From Psychromarinibacter sediminicola (GTDB lineage: Bacteria > Pseudomonadota > Alphaproteobacteria > Rhodobacterales > Rhodobacteraceae): 49,071 bases of DNA. Positions 28,585-36,408 of this stretch are shown here, in pieces. A program made the translations under genes and the position numbers. The stretch spans positions 1 through 49,071 of the forward strand of contig NZ_JARGYC010000035.1 of the NCBI RefSeq assembly GCF_029168335.1, read 5' to 3'. The notes under the pieces were generated by a model. The model was not told the origin of the DNA. It worked only from the letters and a program-made list of their open reading frames with translations, and did no database searches. The stretch's first letter is position 1; each line of letters opens with the position of its first letter.

Positions 28585-29238
28585 TCAGTAGGTCGTGCGC
28601 GCATGGGCGCGGTCGGGCGCGTCCAGGTGCGGCGTGGCGTTGAAGCCGGAGACAAGGGTGCCGTGCGGCGCCACGTCGACCCGGTGGACCGAGCTGTTCC
28701 GGATCGGCATCAGAACATGCGCCATGCGCCGCGGATCGAGCCGCAGGAAATGCCGCATGACCATGCCGATCACCCCGCCGGAGGTCACGCAGAGCACGCG
28801 GAGGCCGGGCGTCGCGGCCTCTTCGACCACCTGGGTCACCCGGGCCTCGAAGGCGTCGAAGCTCTCCTGCCCGCGGATCTCGGCGCGATGCCAGGCTTCC
28901 AGCACCTCGACGACATGGGTCGCGAACTCCTCGGGCGCCTGCGGCATCGGGCGGCCGCAATGGTCCTGCAGGGCGCGGCCGAGGTTGAAGTAGTCCATCT
29001 CGTTCAGCCGCGCGTCCTCCTGCGGCGCCGGGCCGACGGCGCCGAGGGCCTCGGCCGTCTGGCGGTGCCGGCGCAGGGTGCCGGTCAGCACCCGGTCGAA
29101 CGGCGCCTCGTGGGCGCGCAGCCAGTCGCCGAGCCAGCGCGACTGCTGCCGGCCAAGCTCGGACAGCCGGTCGTAGCTCGCCTCGTCCTGCGAGGCGGAA
29201 TTGGCCTGGCCGTGCCGGATGAGAATGACTTCGCCCAT
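28585..29238 (-). CDS. Histidine phosphatase (phosphoglycerate mutase-like) family protein
   Basis: A 217-aa branch of the histidine phosphatase superfamily. The phosphoacceptor motif is intact (VILIRHGQAN) and a second-arginine segment (TGTLRRHRQTAEAL) follows. The usual second catalytic histidine motif (x-x-H-G-G-x-I) reads VTSGGVIGM here, with Ser in place of His, as in some family members of unclear activity. AGGAG precedes the ATG. The upstream region carries copy 2 of the 76-bp element. Substrate unknown. Confidence 0.88.
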   Translation of the reverse strand: MGEVILIRHGQANSASQDEASYDRLSELGRQQSRWLGDWLRAHEAPFDRVLTGTLRRHRQTAEALGAVGPAPQEDARLNEMDYFNLGRALQDHCGRPMPQAPEEFATHVVEVLEAWHRAEIRGQESFDAFEARVTQVVEEAATPGLRVLCVTSGGVIGMVMRHFLRLDPRRMAHVLMPIRNSSVHRVDVAPHGTLVSGFNATPHLDAPDRAHARTTY

Positions 29239-29317
29239 GATCTGCTCCTGCCTGCGGGGCGGGCTTAGCGCGGCGGGCGGGGAAGGTCACGCCCGGAATC
29301 GACGCCGCCGCGGCGGG

Positions 29318-29393
29318 GTGTCCGAGGTTGGACGGGGGTCCAAGGCGCTGATTTCGTTATTGATAGCGGTAACTGAACCGGGGCGTCCGCGCG
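29318..29393 (-). promoter_or_regulatory. Shared 76-bp promoter-region element, copy 2 (phosphatase gene)
   Basis: Read on the minus strand: CGCGCGG (29387-29393), CAGTTA, GTTACCGCTATC (29362-29373), TAAC, ATCAGC and GTCCAACCTCGGAC (29320-29333), at the same spacing as copy 1. It lies 80 bases before the phosphatase start and within the 243-base divergent gap shared with the M20 gene. Confidence 0.6.
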
Positions 29394-29481
29394 GCACGGG
29401 CCCCGGGCCCCCGGCATTCGGCCGCGCGTCTGCCCATTTTTCATGATAAATAGGCCGGGACTCAGCCACAGGAGGCGCCCG

Positions 29482-30681
29482 ATGATCCCCGTCCAGCCCG
29501 AGAGATTCCTGAAGGACCTGCACGATTTGCGGCAGTTCGGCGCGGCCGGCGTGGGCAAGGGCGTGGTCCGCCCCGCCTATTCCGAGGCGGATATCGCCGC
29601 GCGCCAATGGCTCGCCGGCCGGATGCAAGCGGCGGGGCTGCAGCCGCAATTCGACCCCGTCGGCAACCTGTTCGGGATCGCCGGGGAGACAAGCCTGCTG
29701 ATGGGCTCGCATTCCGACAGCCAGCCCGAGGGCGGGTGGCTCGACGGCGCGCTGGGCGTCGTCGCGGGGCTGGAAGTGGCGCGCGCGGCGCAGGAGGCGG
29801 GCGGGCCGCCGGTGTCGGTCGTGTCGTTCCAGGACGAGGAAGGGCGCTGGGGCGTCACCACCGGCTCTACCGTCTGGCGCGGCAAGCTGTCGCTGGACGA
29901 GGCCGACCGGCTGGAGGACCACGGCGGCCTGTCCTTTGCCGAGGCGCGGGCGCGGATGGCGGATCTGGCCGGCGACTGGGTGCCGGCCGACCGCTTCACC
30001 GGCTTCGTCGAGGCGCATATCGAGCAGGGCCCGTGGCTGGAGAAGACCGGCGAGAAGGTCGGCGTGGTCGAGGCGATCGTCGGCATCCGCGACATGCGCA
30101 TCACCTTCGCCGGCCAGCAGAACCACGCCGGCACCACGCCGATGCACCTGCGCCGCGACGCCTTCCAGGGGCTGGCGGAGTTCAACCGGCGGATCAACGC
30201 GCGCTTCGCCGAGATCGTGACGCCGGCGACCGTCTGGACCATCGGGCATGTGGCGCTGACGCCCTCGGCGTCCTCCATCGTGCCCGGAAAGGCCGTGTTC
30301 TCGATGCAGTGGCGCGACGGGGCGGCGGAGCGGCTGGAGAAGATGGAAAAGATCATCCGCGACACCGCCGCCGAGGTGGCCGCCGAACGCGATCTGGGGC
30401 TGGACTTCGGCACCATGCTGGGGCTCGACCCGGTGCAGATGGACGACGGCTTGCAGGCGGCGCTGGCGGCGGCGGCCGAGGAGGTCTGCCCGGGCAAGTG
30501 GCGGCGGATGCCCTCGGGCGCGCTGCACGATGCGTCCAACGTGTCCAACCTGATGCCCGTGGCGATGCTGTTCGTGCCGTCGATCGGCGGGATCAGCCAC
30601 GACTTCGCCGAGGACACGGCAGAGGACGACCTTGTTGCGGGGCTGAAGGTGCTGGCCGGCGCCGTCGCGCGGCTTCAGTAG
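29482..30681 (+). CDS. M20-family amidohydrolase (N-carbamoyl-amino acid / allantoate hydrolase type)
   Basis: A 399-aa metallo-hydrolase. [19 protein letters not shown] and [10 protein letters not shown] give the binuclear-metal ligands, [11 protein letters not shown] is the characteristic segment of the hydantoinase/carbamoylase branch, [15 protein letters not shown] is in the lid domain, and [14 protein letters not shown] near the end gives the last ligand histidine. Members hydrolyse N-carbamoyl amino acids, allantoate or ureidoglycolate; sequence does not settle which. ATG at 29482 is preceded by AGGAGG. Its end overlaps by seven bases the end of a small minus-strand gene. Confidence 0.9.
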   Translation: MIPVQPERFLKDLHDLRQFGAAGVGKGVVRPAYSEADIAARQWLAGRMQAAGLQPQFDPVGNLFGIAGETSLLMGSHSDSQPEGGWLDGALGVVAGLEVARAAQEAGGPPVSVVSFQDEEGRWGVTTGSTVWRGKLSLDEADRLEDHGGLSFAEARARMADLAGDWVPADRFTGFVEAHIEQGPWLEKTGEKVGVVEAIVGIRDMRITFAGQQNHAGTTPMHLRRDAFQGLAEFNRRINARFAEIVTPATVWTIGHVALTPSASSIVPGKAVFSMQWRDGAAERLEKMEKIIRDTAAEVAAERDLGLDFGTMLGLDPVQMDDGLQAALAAAAEEVCPGKWRRMPSGALHDASNVSNLMPVAMLFVPSIGGISHDFAEDTAEDDLVAGLKVLAGAVARLQ

Positions 30682-30839
30682 AACGGCAGCGTGGCGCGCA
30701 CAAAAGGAAGGGCGCCCGCGGCGACGAGGCCGATGACGGCCCCGACGGCCAGCCGCGCGATCCGGCGCCGGACCGTCGGCGCGAAGGCCGAGAGCAGGCC
30801 GCAGACGAGCGCGTAATAGGTCAGGGTCACCGGGTCCAT
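30675..30839 (-). CDS. Small membrane protein (54 aa), unknown
   Basis: On the minus strand an ATG at 30839 opens a 54-codon frame starting [20 protein letters not shown], then a short basic loop ([10 protein letters not shown]) and a second hydrophobic segment ([17 protein letters not shown]), ending LPFY. Two membrane helices with a positively charged loop is a convincing small membrane protein, and I recall similar short proteins starting [10 protein letters not shown] in Rhodobacteraceae. It overlaps the 3' end of the M20 gene tail-to-tail. It is short enough to be missed by length-filtered gene calling. Confidence 0.7.
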   Translation of the reverse strand: MDPVTLTYYALVCGLLSAFAPTVRRRIARLAVGAVIGLVAAGALPFVRATLPFY

Positions 30840-30901
30840 GCCGCGCAGCGTAGCACAGGATGCGGCGCGGCGTAGCCCCTGCAGGGTTCCGTCGGGAAAG
30901 A

Positions 30902-30930
30902 CCGACCGTGCGGTCGGATTTTCGTTGACA
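30902..30930 (+). promoter_or_regulatory. TetR-type palindrome and consensus -35 box ahead of the ligase–Liv operon
   Basis: CCGACCG-TG-CGGTCGG (30902-30917) is a perfect 7+7 inverted repeat like operators of TetR-family repressors of fatty/aromatic acid genes. Seven bases later comes TTGACA (30925-30930), a perfect -35 hexamer; the -10 (around 30944-30953) is weak. The operon's first gene starts at 31014. The regulator gene is not in the window. Confidence 0.6.
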
Positions 30931-31013
30931 CAACGGATACCGGTATTTCAACTTCGCGAGGGTCTTTCCAAGGAAAGCACCTGTGGCAGGGCCAGCCACA
31001 AGGGAGGAAACTG

Positions 31014-32987
31014 GTGCCGGACAAGAGCCCTCAGGCGGCTGAGCTGATATCCATACCCGCGTTGCTGGCGCGCAATGCGCGCAAATACGGTGCCCAGCCG
31101 GCCTATCGCGAGAAGGAATTCGGCATCTGGCAATGCTGGACCTGGATCGAGGCGGCCGAGGAAATCCGCGCGCTGGCGCTGGGGTTCCTGGCCTTGGGGG
31201 TGGAGAAGGGCGACTATGTCGCGGTGATCGGCCGCAACCGCCCGGCGCTTTACTGGTCGATGGTCGCCGCGCAGAAGGTCGGCGCGATCCCGGTGCCGCT
31301 CTATCAGGACGCCAGCGCCGAGGAGATGGCCTATGTCCTGGAGCATTGCGGCGCGCGCTTCGCCGTCTGCGGCGATCAGGAGCAGGTCGACAAGGTGATC
31401 GAGGTGCAGGAGACGGTGCATGGCATCGAGCATCTTCTGTACCTGGATCCGCGGGGCCTGCGGAAATACGACCATTCGCGGCTGCACGCGATGCGCGAGG
31501 TGATGACCGAGGGCCGCGCGGCGCAGGGGCGGCTGGAGGGCGAGCTGAAGGCCCGCGAGGCGGCGCTCGGCTATGACGACACCTGCGTGATGCTCTATAC
31601 CTCCGGCACCACGGGCAAGCCCAAGGGCGTGGTCCTGTCGAACCGCAACATCATCGAGACCTCGAAGGCGTCGTCGGAATTCGACCGCCTGCGCGCCGGC
31701 GACGAGGTGCTGGCCTATCTGCCGATGGCCTGGGTCGGCGATTTCATCTTCTCGATCGGGCAGGCCTACTGGAACGGGTTCTGCGTGAACTGTCCCGAAA
31801 GCCCCGAGACGATGTACGAGAACCTGCACGAGATCGCGCCGACCTATTTCTTCGCCCCGCCGCGGTACTTCGAGGAGCGGCTGACCATCCTGATGATCCG
31901 GATGGAGGATGCGAGCCGGTTCAAGCGCTGGCTGTTCCACACCTGCCTGAACTTCGCCAAGCGGGTGGGGCCGAAGATCCTCGACGGCGAGCCGGTGAGC
32001 GCCTGGGACCGGGTCCGCTATCGGATCGGCGACATCCTGGTCTACGGGCCGGTGCGCAGCCGCATCGGGATGAGCCGGGTGCGCGTGGGTTATACCGCCG
32101 GCGAGGCGATCGGGCCGGAGATCTTCGAGTTCTACCGGGCGCTGGGCGTCAACCTGAAGCAGCTTTACGGCCAGACCGAGGCGTCGGTCTTCATCACCCA
32201 GCAGCCCGACAACGAGGTGCGGGCGGACACGGTCGGCGTGCCCTCGCCGGGGGTGGAGCTGAGGATCGCGGAGTCGGGCGAGGTGTTCTACCGCTCGCCC
32301 GGCGTGTTCGTGGAATACTACAAGAACCCCGACTCCACGGCCTCGACCAAGGATCCCGACGGCTGGGTCGCGACGGGGGATGCCGGGTTCATCGAGGAGT
32401 CGAGCGGCCACCTGCGGATCATCGACCGCGCCAAGGATGTGGGCAAGATGGCCGACGGGTCGCTGTTCGCGCCGAAATACGTGGAGAACAAGCTGAAGTT
32501 CTACCCCAACATCCTGGAGGCGGTGGTGTTCGGGTCGGGGCGCGACAAGTGCTGCGCCTTCATCAATATCGACCTGACGGCGGTGGGCAACTGGGCCGAG
32601 CGCAACAACATCGCCTACGGCTCCTACCAGGAGCTGGCGCAGCACCCGCAGGTCTATGCCATGGTGCAGGAGCATGTCGAAGAGGTGAATGCCGGCATCG
32701 CCGAGGACGAGATGCTGTCGGGCTGCCAGATCCACCGCTTCCTGATCCTGCACAAGGAGCTCGATGCCGACGACGGCGAGCTGACCCGGACCCGCAAGGT
32801 GCGCCGCGGGCTGATCGCGGAGAAGTACGACGACCTGGTGACGGCGCTCTACGACGGGTCGGGGGAGATCTATACCGAGACGGAAGTCACCTACGAGGAC
32901 GGCCGCAAGGGCAAGATCCGCGCGACGCTGGAGATCCGCGACGTGGCCGTGGTGGGCGCCGACGAACCGAAGATGGCGGCGGAATGA
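31014..32987 (+). CDS. AMP-dependent acyl-CoA synthetase (long-chain FAA1-like)
   Basis: A 657-aa adenylate-forming ligase. The ATP P-loop is LYTSGTTGKPKGVVLS, the A5 motif YGQTEAS, A7 GWVATGDAGFIEE and A8 region RIIDRAKDVGKMADGSLFAP. It is nearest in style to the FAA1-type long-chain synthetases, which convert a carboxylic acid, ATP and CoA to acyl-CoA. The GTG start has GGAGG before it. It heads a run of co-directional genes encoding a complete Liv-type ABC transporter, so I infer that it activates the imported acid. The substrate cannot be read from the sequence. Confidence 0.92.
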   Translation: MPDKSPQAAELISIPALLARNARKYGAQPAYREKEFGIWQCWTWIEAAEEIRALALGFLALGVEKGDYVAVIGRNRPALYWSMVAAQKVGAIPVPLYQDASAEEMAYVLEHCGARFAVCGDQEQVDKVIEVQETVHGIEHLLYLDPRGLRKYDHSRLHAMREVMTEGRAAQGRLEGELKAREAALGYDDTCVMLYTSGTTGKPKGVVLSNRNIIETSKASSEFDRLRAGDEVLAYLPMAWVGDFIFSIGQAYWNGFCVNCPESPETMYENLHEIAPTYFFAPPRYFEERLTILMIRMEDASRFKRWLFHTCLNFAKRVGPKILDGEPVSAWDRVRYRIGDILVYGPVRSRIGMSRVRVGYTAGEAIGPEIFEFYRALGVNLKQLYGQTEASVFITQQPDNEVRADTVGVPSPGVELRIAESGEVFYRSPGVFVEYYKNPDSTASTKDPDGWVATGDAGFIEESSGHLRIIDRAKDVGKMADGSLFAPKYVENKLKFYPNILEAVVFGSGRDKCCAFINIDLTAVGNWAERNNIAYGSYQELAQHPQVYAMVQEHVEEVNAGIAEDEMLSGCQIHRFLILHKELDADDGELTRTRKVRRGLIAEKYDDLVTALYDGSGEIYTETEVTYEDGRKGKIRATLEIRDVAVVGADEPKMAAE

Positions 32988-33078
32988 CGGTGCGGCGCTC
33001 GCCTGCGGCATCGCCCCGCCCGCCCTCCCGCCGGGGCACGGGGCCCTGTGGCTTGTGCGGTTGGATGGGGCGCGACGT

Positions 33079-33100
33079 GAGTATTTTCGCCAGGATGAAG
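33079..33100 (+). repeat. Dispersed 3'-end repeat, degenerate copy
   Basis: GAGTATTTTCGCCAGGATGA and the next two bases, in the 123-base gap between the ligase and livG genes. It matches the TATTT...AGAAG core less well, and its AAG leads into the ribosome site of livG (AAGGAG). Confidence 0.5.
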
Positions 33101-33110
33101 GAGCGGCCGC

Positions 33111-33929
33111 GTGCTTGATGGCGGGGAGAGCTTTACCACGCCCGACGGCCGGACCATCGGCGGGGTGCTGATGGAGATGAAGCACATCACCCTGCGCTTC
33201 GGCGGGGTGACGGCGATCAGCGACATCTCCTTCGACATCCGCGAAGGCGAGATCCGGGCGATCATCGGGCCGAACGGGGCGGGCAAGTCCTCGATGCTGA
33301 ACGTGATCTCGGGCTTCTACAAGCCGCAGGAGGGCGAGGTTTTCTTCCGCGGCGAGAAGCGCGGGCCGGTGAAGCCCTATCAGGTGGCGCGCGAGGGGAT
33401 CGCGCGGACGTTCCAGAACATCGCCCTGTTCGAGGGGATGACGGTGCTGGACAACGTGATGACCGGGCGCATCACCCATATGAGGACCGGGCTGTGGCGC
33501 CAGGCGCTCTGGTGGGGGCCGGCGCAGGCGGAAGAGGTGGAGAACCGCGCGCAGGTGGAGCGGATCATCGACTTTCTGGAGATCCAGGCGATCCGCAAGA
33601 CGCCGGTGGGGCGGCTGCCCTACGGGTTGAAGAAGCGGGTGGAGCTGGCGCGCGCGCTGGCGGCGGAGCCGAAGCTCTTGCTGCTGGACGAGCCGATGGC
33701 GGGGATGAACGTGGAGGAGAAGGAGGACATGTCGCGCTTCATCCTCGACGTGAACGACGAGTTCGGCACCACCATCGCGCTGATCGAGCACGACATGGGC
33801 GTTGTCATGGACCTGTCCGACCGGGTGGTGGTGATGGATTACGGCAAGAAGATCGGCGACGGCACGCCGGACGAGGTGCGCGCGAACCAGGACGTGATCG
33901 ACGCCTATCTGGGGGTGGCGCATGACTAG
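33111..33929 (+). CDS. Branched-chain-type ABC transporter ATP-binding protein (LivG-like)
   Basis: A 272-aa ATPase subunit. Walker A is GPNGAGKSS, the signature region LPYGLKKRVELARAL is the LivG variant of LSGGQ, Walker B is LLLLDEPMAGM, and the switch histidine is in IEHDMGVV. LivG subunits of the hydrophobic amino acid transporter (HAAT) family have this longer form. The GTG start follows AAGGAG. With LivF it powers the LivH/LivM permease. Confidence 0.95.
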   Translation: MLDGGESFTTPDGRTIGGVLMEMKHITLRFGGVTAISDISFDIREGEIRAIIGPNGAGKSSMLNVISGFYKPQEGEVFFRGEKRGPVKPYQVAREGIARTFQNIALFEGMTVLDNVMTGRITHMRTGLWRQALWWGPAQAEEVENRAQVERIIDFLEIQAIRKTPVGRLPYGLKKRVELARALAAEPKLLLLDEPMAGMNVEEKEDMSRFILDVNDEFGTTIALIEHDMGVVMDLSDRVVVMDYGKKIGDGTPDEVRANQDVIDAYLGVAHD

Positions 33930-34021
33930 GACGTTCTGGGCCGCCCGGCCTCTCCTGCGCCCCGCCGCCCGTGAACTTCCGCCGCGGCTCTGCGTTGGGA
34001 TCCCGGCAAAGGAGGTTCCCG

Positions 34022-34387
34022 ATGGCGGATATGCAAGACATCACCTGGACCAAGAAACAGCTGGGCGAGATCCTCGGCGAGGATCGTGGGCTGGACGACC
34101 GCACCGCCTCGGCGGTGGCGATGTTCGGGCCGGACGACCTGGCGGAGCTGCAGATCCGCGAACGCGACGCGGTGCTGCAGGCCTTTGCGCAGGCGGCGCG
34201 GGCGTCGCGCGATGCGCGCGGGCCGGGCGCGGCGGAGGGCGGCGCGCGGCCGAGCTACACGCCCAAGGATCTGGAGCGTGGCCTGTCGGCGGCGCGCGCC
34301 ACGCTGGAAGCGGTGCCCGCGAGCGAGCGTTCGGAGAAGGCCGAGGCCTTGCTGGCCGACTGCCACTGCCCGGTGCCCGGCGGCTAG
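34022..34387 (+). CDS. Unknown soluble protein inside the Liv operon
   Basis: A 121-aa protein, MADMQDITWTKKQLGEILGE onward, helical and charged, with a C-terminal short Cys pair in ADCHCPVPGG. No membrane segment or signal. It matches no family I recognise. Start fixed by AAAGGAGG six bases before the ATG. It lies between livG (92 bases) and livH (69 bases) on the same strand and so should be made with the transporter. GC and codon use match the operon. Confidence 0.75.
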   Translation: MADMQDITWTKKQLGEILGEDRGLDDRTASAVAMFGPDDLAELQIRERDAVLQAFAQAARASRDARGPGAAEGGARPSYTPKDLERGLSAARATLEAVPASERSEKAEALLADCHCPVPGG

Positions 34388-34401
34388 AGGCGACGACGGA
34401 T

Positions 34402-34438
34402 CGGGGCGCCCCCGTCGCCCCGCGCCGCGCGCGGGGCG
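34402..34438 (+). promoter_or_regulatory. Mutually exclusive stems before livH
   Basis: CGGGGCG (34402-34408) can pair with CGCCCCG (34416-34422); alternatively CGCCCCGCGC (34416-34425) pairs perfectly with GCGCGGGGCG (34429-34438). The second stem ends two bases before the ribosome site GGAGGAGG. This could tune livH translation or protect mRNA ends. Confidence 0.45.
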
Positions 34439-34456
34439 CGGGAGGAGGGCGCGCGG

Positions 34457-35443
34457 ATGCCTGACCAGCTGCTTTTCGCCATCGAGGTCACGCTCAACGG
34501 CCTGATGGCCGGGGTGCTCTATGCGCTGGTCGCGCTGGGCTTCGTGCTGATCTTCAAGGCCTCGGGCATCTTCAACTATTCCCAGGGCGTCATGGCGCTG
34601 TTCGCGGCGCTGACGCTGGTGGGGATCATGGAGGGGCAGGTGCCGTTCGCGCACCTGATCAACGCCGTCTTCGGGACCGAGCTGCATCACTTCGGCTGGC
34701 ACGTGCCGGCACTGGCGGCGATCGTGCTGACCATGGTGGTGATGATCGCGCTGGCCTGGGCCGTCAACCGGTTCATCTTCCGCCATCTCGTCGGGCAGGC
34801 GCCGATCATCCTGTTCATGGCGACCATCGGGCTCGCCTATTTCCTCGAAGGTCTCGGCGACCTGATGTGGGGCTCGGACATCAAGACGCTGGATGTGGGC
34901 CTGCCGCAGGGCATCAACCTGTGGATCGACGAGACGACCTACGAGGCGTTCGGCTACGGCTTCTTCATCGACAATCTCGACATCGTGGCGACGATCATCG
35001 CGGCGCTCTTGGTGGCGGGGCTGGTGCTGTTCTCGCAATACACCAAGCAGGGCCGGGCGCTGCGCGCGGTGGCCGACGACCACCAGGCGGCGCTGTCGGT
35101 GGGGATCTCGCTGAACTTCATCTGGGTGCTGGTCTGGTCGCTGGCGGGCTTCGTGGCGCTGGTCGCCGGCATCATGTGGGGCGCGAAATCCGGCGTGCAG
35201 TTCTCGCTGTCGCTGATCGCGCTGAAGGCGCTGCCGGTGCTGATGCTGGGCGGCTTCACCTCGATCCCCGGCGCCATCGTCGGCGGGCTGATCATCGGGG
35301 TGGGCGAGAAGCTGTTCGAGTTCCTGGTGGGCCCGCTGGTGGGCGGGGCGACGGAGAACTGGTTCGCCTATGTGCTGGCGCTGATCTTCCTGGTGTTCCG
35401 GCCGCAGGGGCTGTTCGGGGAGAAGATCATTGAGCGGGTGTGA
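34457..35443 (+). CDS. Branched-chain-type ABC transporter permease (LivH-like)
   Basis: A 328-aa inner-membrane permease with eight or nine hydrophobic segments. The LivH start pattern is clear (LNGLMAGVLYALVALGFVLI, then FNYSQGVMALFAA), as is the coupling region QGRALRAVADDHQAALSVGI and the later GGFTSIPGAIVGGLIIGVGE. It forms the channel with LivM. The ATG is preceded by GGAGGAGG. Confidence 0.95.
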   Translation: MPDQLLFAIEVTLNGLMAGVLYALVALGFVLIFKASGIFNYSQGVMALFAALTLVGIMEGQVPFAHLINAVFGTELHHFGWHVPALAAIVLTMVVMIALAWAVNRFIFRHLVGQAPIILFMATIGLAYFLEGLGDLMWGSDIKTLDVGLPQGINLWIDETTYEAFGYGFFIDNLDIVATIIAALLVAGLVLFSQYTKQGRALRAVADDHQAALSVGISLNFIWVLVWSLAGFVALVAGIMWGAKSGVQFSLSLIALKALPVLMLGGFTSIPGAIVGGLIIGVGEKLFEFLVGPLVGGATENWFAYVLALIFLVFRPQGLFGEKIIERV

Positions 35444-35450
35444 CGAGCGG

Positions 35451-35557
35451 CCGGACATCCGTCCGGGGGACGGATGCCGGCGAGGAACGCGCGGCGCGCC
35501 TATGAATGGCCCTGCGGGCCATGCCTCCGGCGGGGATATTTTTGGTCAGAAGAAGCC
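35451..35557 (+). repeat. Hairpins and best copy of the dispersed 3' repeat after livH
   Basis: Eight bases past the livH stop is a stem CATCCGTC/GACGGATG with outer CCGG/CCGG (35451-35480). Then ATGGCCC-TGC-GGGCCAT (35506-35522) and the repeat GCCTCCGGCGGGGATATTTT through AGAAGAAGCC (35521-35557). The pattern of hairpin then T-rich run suggests a leaky terminator or processing site inside the operon. Confidence 0.65.
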
Positions 35558-35587
35558 GGGTGCGGTTTGGATCGGATGGATGGGCGA

Positions 35588-35785
35588 ATGAGTCGGAAGA
35601 CGATGTTGCGGTGGATCGCCAACGGCAACGTGCTGGGCTGGTCGGCGTTCTGGGTGTTCGGGTTCCTGGCGGTGACGGCGCCGGCGGAGAACACGATGCA
35701 GATGGTGGGGGCGGCGGTGCTGGCCTTTGCCGGGCTGGTGCTGGGCGTCTGGTGCTGGCTGCGGCTGATGCGGATGGGCGGGTGA
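35588..35785 (+). CDS. Small two-helix membrane protein
   Basis: A 65-aa protein, MSRKTMLRWIANGNVLGWSA onward, with hydrophobic helices at about 13-31 and 38-58. Not assigned to a family. The start is the ATG at 35588; 35576 and 35603 are alternatives. Its TGA overlaps the ATG of the next gene by one base (TGATG), so the two are translated together. It lies between livH and livM. Confidence 0.6.
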   Translation: MSRKTMLRWIANGNVLGWSAFWVFGFLAVTAPAENTMQMVGAAVLAFAGLVLGVWCWLRLMRMGG

Positions 35786-36159
35786 TGACGCATCGCTCGC
35801 GCATCGGCGTGGTCTGCATCGACTGCGAGACCGACGATCTGGGGCCGGCGACCGAATTCTGGTCGGCGCTTCTGGGGATGGAGGGCGCGGTCGACCCCGA
35901 CGGCAAGTATGCGCAGTTCGACGGGCACGCGGGCTATCCCAAGGTGCTGCTGCAGAAGGTCGAGCATCCGCCGCGGGTGCATCTGGATATCGAGACCGAC
36001 GACATGGAGGCCGAATGCGCGCGGCTGAAGGGCCTGGGCGCGACGGAAGTGGCGCGCATCAGGTCCTGGATCGTGATGGAGGCGCCGACGGGCCACCGGT
36101 TCTGCCTGGTGGGGCCGCAGGGCGACGACTGGCCGGGCGACGCGAGGGAGATGGAATGA
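35785..36159 (+). CDS. VOC family (glyoxalase/bleomycin resistance-like) protein
   Basis: A 124-aa single-domain vicinal-oxygen-chelate protein. RIGVVCIDCETDD starts the first beta-alpha-beta unit, ATEFWSALLGMEG is the typical helix, PRVHLDIETDDMEAECARLK the second unit, and VMEAPTGHRFCLVGPQ the closing strands with a conserved Glu. Members bind a metal and act on small molecules or give resistance; this one is unassigned. It is coupled to both neighbours: TGATG upstream and ATGA downstream. Confidence 0.85.
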   Translation: MTHRSRIGVVCIDCETDDLGPATEFWSALLGMEGAVDPDGKYAQFDGHAGYPKVLLQKVEHPPRVHLDIETDDMEAECARLKGLGATEVARIRSWIVMEAPTGHRFCLVGPQGDDWPGDAREME

Positions 36160-36404
36160 GCAAACGACCGCCTCAGATCAGTGAAACATGGTTGAAGTTG
36201 GTTCCGCTGTTTGGGCTGATCGGTTTTTCTGTTGCCTTTGTCTATTTCATTTCCTTGTCGCAGTTGGAGGACGCCGTCCTAAGCGGTATCGGGCTACTGA
36301 TTTCTGGCTCCGTTCTTCTAATCTACAACTATCTGCAAGAGATTATCCGGCAGCTCTGGATTGCCAACAGGCAGTCTGGCTACGATGGTAGGTTCGAGGA
36401 ATAG
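36156..36404 (+). CDS. Small AT-rich two-helix membrane protein
   Basis: An 82-aa protein, MSKRPPQISETWLKLVPLFG onward, with hydrophobic segments at about 14-33 and 41-58 and a polar tail ending GYDGRFEE. Its ATG overlaps the stop of the VOC gene (ATGA). Its DNA is visibly AT-richer than all neighbours, with codons such as TTT, TTG and TCT frequent, so it may be a recent arrival that has been fitted into the operon. No family recognised. Confidence 0.6.
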   Translation: MSKRPPQISETWLKLVPLFGLIGFSVAFVYFISLSQLEDAVLSGIGLLISGSVLLIYNYLQEIIRQLWIANRQSGYDGRFEE

Positions 36405-36408
36405 TCAT

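Noticed and set aside
30948..33923. 991-aa minus-strand open frame under the ligase and livG genes
   Set aside because: Low-complexity His/Arg/Leu-rich shadow caused by third-position GC; the plus strand encodes clear ligase and ABC proteins.
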